DNA of 24,374 bases. Origin: Gammaproteobacteria bacterium. GTDB taxonomy: Bacteria; Pseudomonadota; Gammaproteobacteria; Granulosicoccales; Granulosicoccaceae. Below are positions 22,140-24,374 of the stretch, piece after piece (within the stretch, counting starts at the first letter, position 1; each line of letters begins with the position of its first letter). The DNA is taken from the NCBI GenBank assembly GCA_019634245.1, contig JAHQVR010000260.1:1-24374 (forward strand), written 5' to 3'. Both the position numbers and the translations under genes were made by a program. Under the pieces are notes generated by a model, which worked only from the letters and a program-made list of their open reading frames with translations, made no database searches and was not told the DNA's origin.

Positions 22140-23480
22140 CTAGGGATCTTTGGCAGTTAGGGGTTCTTCCCAAAGTTTCACCCAGTGTCCGCGGAGATAC
22201 ACCTTTGCCTGCAAGCGCTCGAAAACCTTGAACAGACCGTAGAGCGTCCTATCGAAGAAAATGAAGTCCTCCTCGACGGTTTCCAGGCCAGGAACTTCGG
22301 CGAGATCTTTGATGAGGTTTAGCCCAGAGTTAGTGTAGTTACTGTTTTCGCGAAAATCGAAGTAGTCCTCTTTTAGAGGCTTTGATAGCCATTGTCCAAA
22401 ATTCTTAACCACGGCCTGGTAGTCGAAGTCGCTGCTAACCTTGATGGTCATTCCGATATCCTCATAGGCTTTCACGATCATATCGAAGTCGTTTCGGTAA
22501 AAGGAATACAACAATTTTGGCAAATTTTCAGTAAAACGTGGACTGAGCTTCTTTACACAACCGAAATCAATGAGCGCAATTTGACCATCCACTTTGAATA
22601 GGTAGTTTCCAGGGTTAGGATCTGCGTGGAGTCTGCCAAGTTCGAGTGTCGAATAGACAAAGGTGTCGTAAATCAGTTGAGCTGCTCTGTCTCGTGCCTC
22701 CTGTGTGGGATTAGTTAATAGCCAATCATCAAGATGCTGACCATCGAGCATTTGCGTGGTGAGCACGCGAGTAGAACTGTAAGAATGGAAAACTGCGGGA
22801 ATCTGCACGCCTTCGATGCGCAGATTTTCCTTGAACCACAGAGTATTTGCCAACTCCAGTCGGTAGTCGATCTCTTCTTCAAGACGGGCGCCAATCTCGT
22901 CAATTGTTGTGTCTATGATGGCATTGGTCGGTTGATGTTGCTTAGGTAGAAGTTTTATAGCGCTATTAGCCACAGTGCGTAGTAGCTTTAGATCGCTTTG
23001 AATCGATACCTCTATGCCTGGGTACTGAACTTTTACAGCGACTGTTGTTCCACAGTCCAGCTCTGCTCGGTGCACTTGTCCAAGACTTGCCGCTGCTATA
23101 GCTTCTGGCTCAAAGCGAGCAAAGAAGGTTTCAGGGGGCTGTCCAAACTCTCTGACGATAACTTTTTTAACTAAAACACGGTTTAAAGGAGGAATTTGAT
23201 GGTATGACTTAGATAGCTCGTCTACGAGACTTTGTGGTAATAGATCGGTTTCCATACCCAGCATTTGAGCGAGTTTCGCAGCTGTTCCACGCAGTTGGAC
23301 AATTGCCTTAAATAACATTGCTGCGGCTTGGTCTTCTTGTTTATCTTTGGCAAGTTGCTGAGCCTCTTTGTTGAGAAAAGGCCGTTTAGCTTTCGTTGTT
23401 AACCTGCCGACACCCAACTTTACGGCCGTCGATCCAACTACGCTGGCTCTAGAAAGCTGCGAGCTAGGTACCTTACTCAT
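22140..23480 (-). CDS. ABC1/UbiB-family atypical kinase (AarF/ADCK-like)
   Basis: A 446-residue protein-kinase-like ATPase. The family's KxGQ motif appears as KLAQ (69-72) in RGTAAKLAQMLGMETDLLP. The Ala-rich nucleotide loop AAASLGQVHRA (129-139), ATP-binding K150 (VAVKVQYPG), ExD (E203/D205), catalytic HADPNPGN (285-292) and DFG (305-307) follow. UbiB/ADCK proteins support ubiquinone synthesis and lipid homeostasis through ATPase activity, but this member is of the TetR-linked AarF type rather than the ubiBEJ type, so its substrate is open. No C-terminal membrane pair like that of UbiB is evident. The ATG overlaps the TetR stop (ATGA), so the two form an operon. Confidence 0.9.
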   Translation of the reverse strand: MSKVPSSQLSRASVVGSTAVKLGVGRLTTKAKRPFLNKEAQQLAKDKQEDQAAAMLFKAIVQLRGTAAKLAQMLGMETDLLPQSLVDELSKSYHQIPPLNRVLVKKVIVREFGQPPETFFARFEPEAIAAASLGQVHRAELDCGTTVAVKVQYPGIEVSIQSDLKLLRTVANSAIKLLPKQHQPTNAIIDTTIDEIGARLEEEIDYRLELANTLWFKENLRIEGVQIPAVFHSYSSTRVLTTQMLDGQHLDDWLLTNPTQEARDRAAQLIYDTFVYSTLELGRLHADPNPGNYLFKVDGQIALIDFGCVKKLSPRFTENLPKLLYSFYRNDFDMIVKAYEDIGMTIKVSSDFDYQAVVKNFGQWLSKPLKEDYFDFRENSNYTNSGLNLIKDLAEVPGLETVEEDFIFFDRTLYGLFKVFERLQAKVYLRGHWVKLWEEPLTAKDP

Positions 23481-24217
23481 GAGTGGCCTTCCATGAATCG
23501 TTTTTTTGCAGCGACCAGCTCTGGCTGCTGTAAAAAGGTTTCTAGCGTATTCATGTGCTGCAGAACATGCGTCCTGAATAAAAAGGAAAACAGGTCTAAG
23601 GTTTTTCCGATCACTCCACCGATCAGAAGCTGCGCCACAATATCGGAACTTTGATCCACCAGTTTTGTTGTGTTTGCAAAATCATCGGATGTGTCTTTTA
23701 GCCAGTAGGCCAAAATAGCGGTTTGGTAGTCCCAGAATAGTGTAGGGAGTAAATCCTGGTACGGCTGCTCTGGGATCTCGCCAGCCTCGATAGCTCCATC
23801 TAGGAGGTCAACTACCATAAGTTTGAGCAGTGCCTTGGTGTCGGCAAGTAACTCGTGCCCTACGACGGGGGCGGCATAAGTTTGGGCGAATACTTCTTGA
23901 AGAAATTCTCGAGCCGGGAGCCAGGTTTGTAGTTCGGTTTCCACTAGCTGGTGCAACTGATCTCGCAGACTGTACTCATGAAAATCGTCAATTGCCTTGA
24001 GCTTCTCCATGACTTGTCGCTGTACGTATTCGCAGTAACCGTACAGCAGCTTTTCCTTGGTACTGAAATAGTTGTAAATCGTCGCGTCAGCCACATCTGC
24101 CCGGCGAGCGATTTCGCGCATTGACGCTTTATCGAAACCTTTTTCGGAAATCACGTCCACAGCGGCTTCCAATAATCGAAGGCGGGTTTTTTCCTTGGTT
24201 TTTTGGCTTATTTTCAT
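23477..24217 (-). CDS. TetR-family transcriptional regulator
   Basis: A 246-residue regulator. The N-terminal HTH is complete: TRLRLLEAAVDVISEKGF (11-28), then the recognition helix in ADVADATIYNYFSTKEKLLYG (about 40-60). The C-terminal ligand domain is longer than average, with an aromatic-rich segment (WDYQTAILAYW) and a helical tail. It is translationally coupled to the ABC1 kinase gene by a 4-bp overlap. This TetR-ABC1 pairing suggests control of membrane-lipid or quinone-related genes (inference). The ATG at 24217 has no visible Shine-Dalgarno; it follows a very AT-rich leader. A perfect inverted repeat upstream (24248-24264) is a candidate autoregulatory operator. Confidence 0.9.
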   Translation of the reverse strand: MKISQKTKEKTRLRLLEAAVDVISEKGFDKASMREIARRADVADATIYNYFSTKEKLLYGYCEYVQRQVMEKLKAIDDFHEYSLRDQLHQLVETELQTWLPAREFLQEVFAQTYAAPVVGHELLADTKALLKLMVVDLLDGAIEAGEIPEQPYQDLLPTLFWDYQTAILAYWLKDTSDDFANTTKLVDQSSDIVAQLLIGGVIGKTLDLFSFLFRTHVLQHMNTLETFLQQPELVAAKKRFMEGHS

Positions 24218-24247
24218 AATAAAATATAAATACTATCGATATAATAT

Positions 24248-24264
24248 TTAATATAGCATATTAA
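24248..24264. promoter_or_regulatory. Candidate TetR operator (perfect inverted repeat)
   Basis: TTAATAT-AGC-ATATTAA has perfect 7-bp arms, 31 bp upstream of the TetR ATG in the divergent region. The AT-rich surroundings (24218-24286) raise the chance of a random palindrome, so confidence is moderate. Confidence 0.4.
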
Positions 24265-24286
24265 TCTGTAGTAATTATATATTAAA

Positions 24287-24350
24287 TCGCCGGATCGCCG
24301 GATCGCCGGATCGCCGGATCGCCGGATCGCCGGATCGCCGGATCGCCGGA
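24287..24350. repeat. Eight perfect tandem copies of the octamer TCGCCGGA
   Basis: Units start at 24287, 24295, 24303, 24311, 24319, 24327, 24335 and 24343, with no mismatches. The GC-rich block sits abruptly between an AT-rich stretch and the RBS of a rightward gene. Each unit joint forms GATC (seven copies, possible Dam sites) and each unit contains CCGG. Confidence 0.97.
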
Positions 24351-24361
24351 TGGTCTTGATT

Positions 24362-24374
24362 GGAGAGAAAAATG
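24362..24374 (+). CDS. Shine-Dalgarno and start codon of a rightward gene running off the window
   Basis: GGAGAG (24362-24367) is followed by four A and an ATG at 24372-24374, the last bases of the window. Spacing and strength are those of a good translation start, and its position divergent from the TetR gene is what is expected for a TetR target. Nothing of the product can be read. Confidence 0.5.

Noticed and set aside
21922..22143. A 73-residue cysteine-rich plus-strand frame upstream of mshA
   Set aside because: TTG start, no RBS, no motif, overlaps the kinase stop and the sigma54 element. Kept only as a note in the intergenic entry.
24287..24350. CRISPR array
   Set aside because: The 8-bp units are contiguous without spacers; it is a simple tandem repeat.

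Overview
The window reads as chromosomal DNA of a marine-type gammaproteobacterium. The main support is a near-complete MSHA (mannose-sensitive haemagglutinin-type) type IV pilus locus, backed by a UbiB/ABC1 kinase and a GH16 lipoprotein. GC content is moderate. I cannot place the genus.

Left part (1-6196): the tail of an oligopeptide ABC-transporter ATPase enters from the left edge. A leftward operon follows: TetR regulator, HIT protein and a Rieske oxygenase of the GbcA/CntA/Stc2 type. Divergent from it is a DUF2852 membrane protein, whose sigma70-like promoter has a palindromic TetR-type operator directly after the -10 box. Next, rightward, come an SDR oxidoreductase and a hybrid histidine kinase (degenerate N-terminal receiver, PAS, HisKA, HATPase, receiver).

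Centre (6198-21786, all leftward): the MSHA locus. In transcription order it is mshA, a terminator-like hairpin, mshC, mshD, mshO, mshP, mshI, mshI2, mshJ, mshK, mshL, mshM, mshN, mshE, mshG and an mshB-position pilin, then a secreted GH16 glycosidase lipoprotein. Compared with the Vibrio order (H-I-J-K-L-M-N-E-G-F-B-A-C-D-O-P-Q), the order kept here is circularly permuted with its break between B and A; mshH, mshF and mshQ are not seen. The genes supply the pilins (A-D, O, P), the inner-membrane assembly platform (I, I2, J, G), the secretin and its helpers (L, K, M, N) and the extension ATPase (E), which carries two copies of the c-di-GMP-binding MshEN motif.

The most unusual gene is mshP. 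Its N-terminal third is an ordinary MshP/PilX-like minor pilin, but it continues into seven repeats of exactly 45 residues (C-x5-C-WAVG ... HWDG-xx-W). This is the pattern of a disulphide-pinned seven-bladed beta-propeller and makes the protein a candidate modular pilin/tip adhesin in a locus where mshQ is not seen. A second oddity is a 104-bp tandem duplication of the mshE/mshG junction. It creates a 38-residue stub gene that keeps the same 13-bp stop/start overlaps on both sides.

Right part (21787-24374): a 353-bp region with a sigma54-type -24/-12 element pointing at mshA, then a leftward TetR-ABC1 kinase pair. Upstream of that is an AT-rich regulatory region with eight perfect copies of an 8-bp repeat, just before the RBS and start codon of a rightward gene at the window edge.
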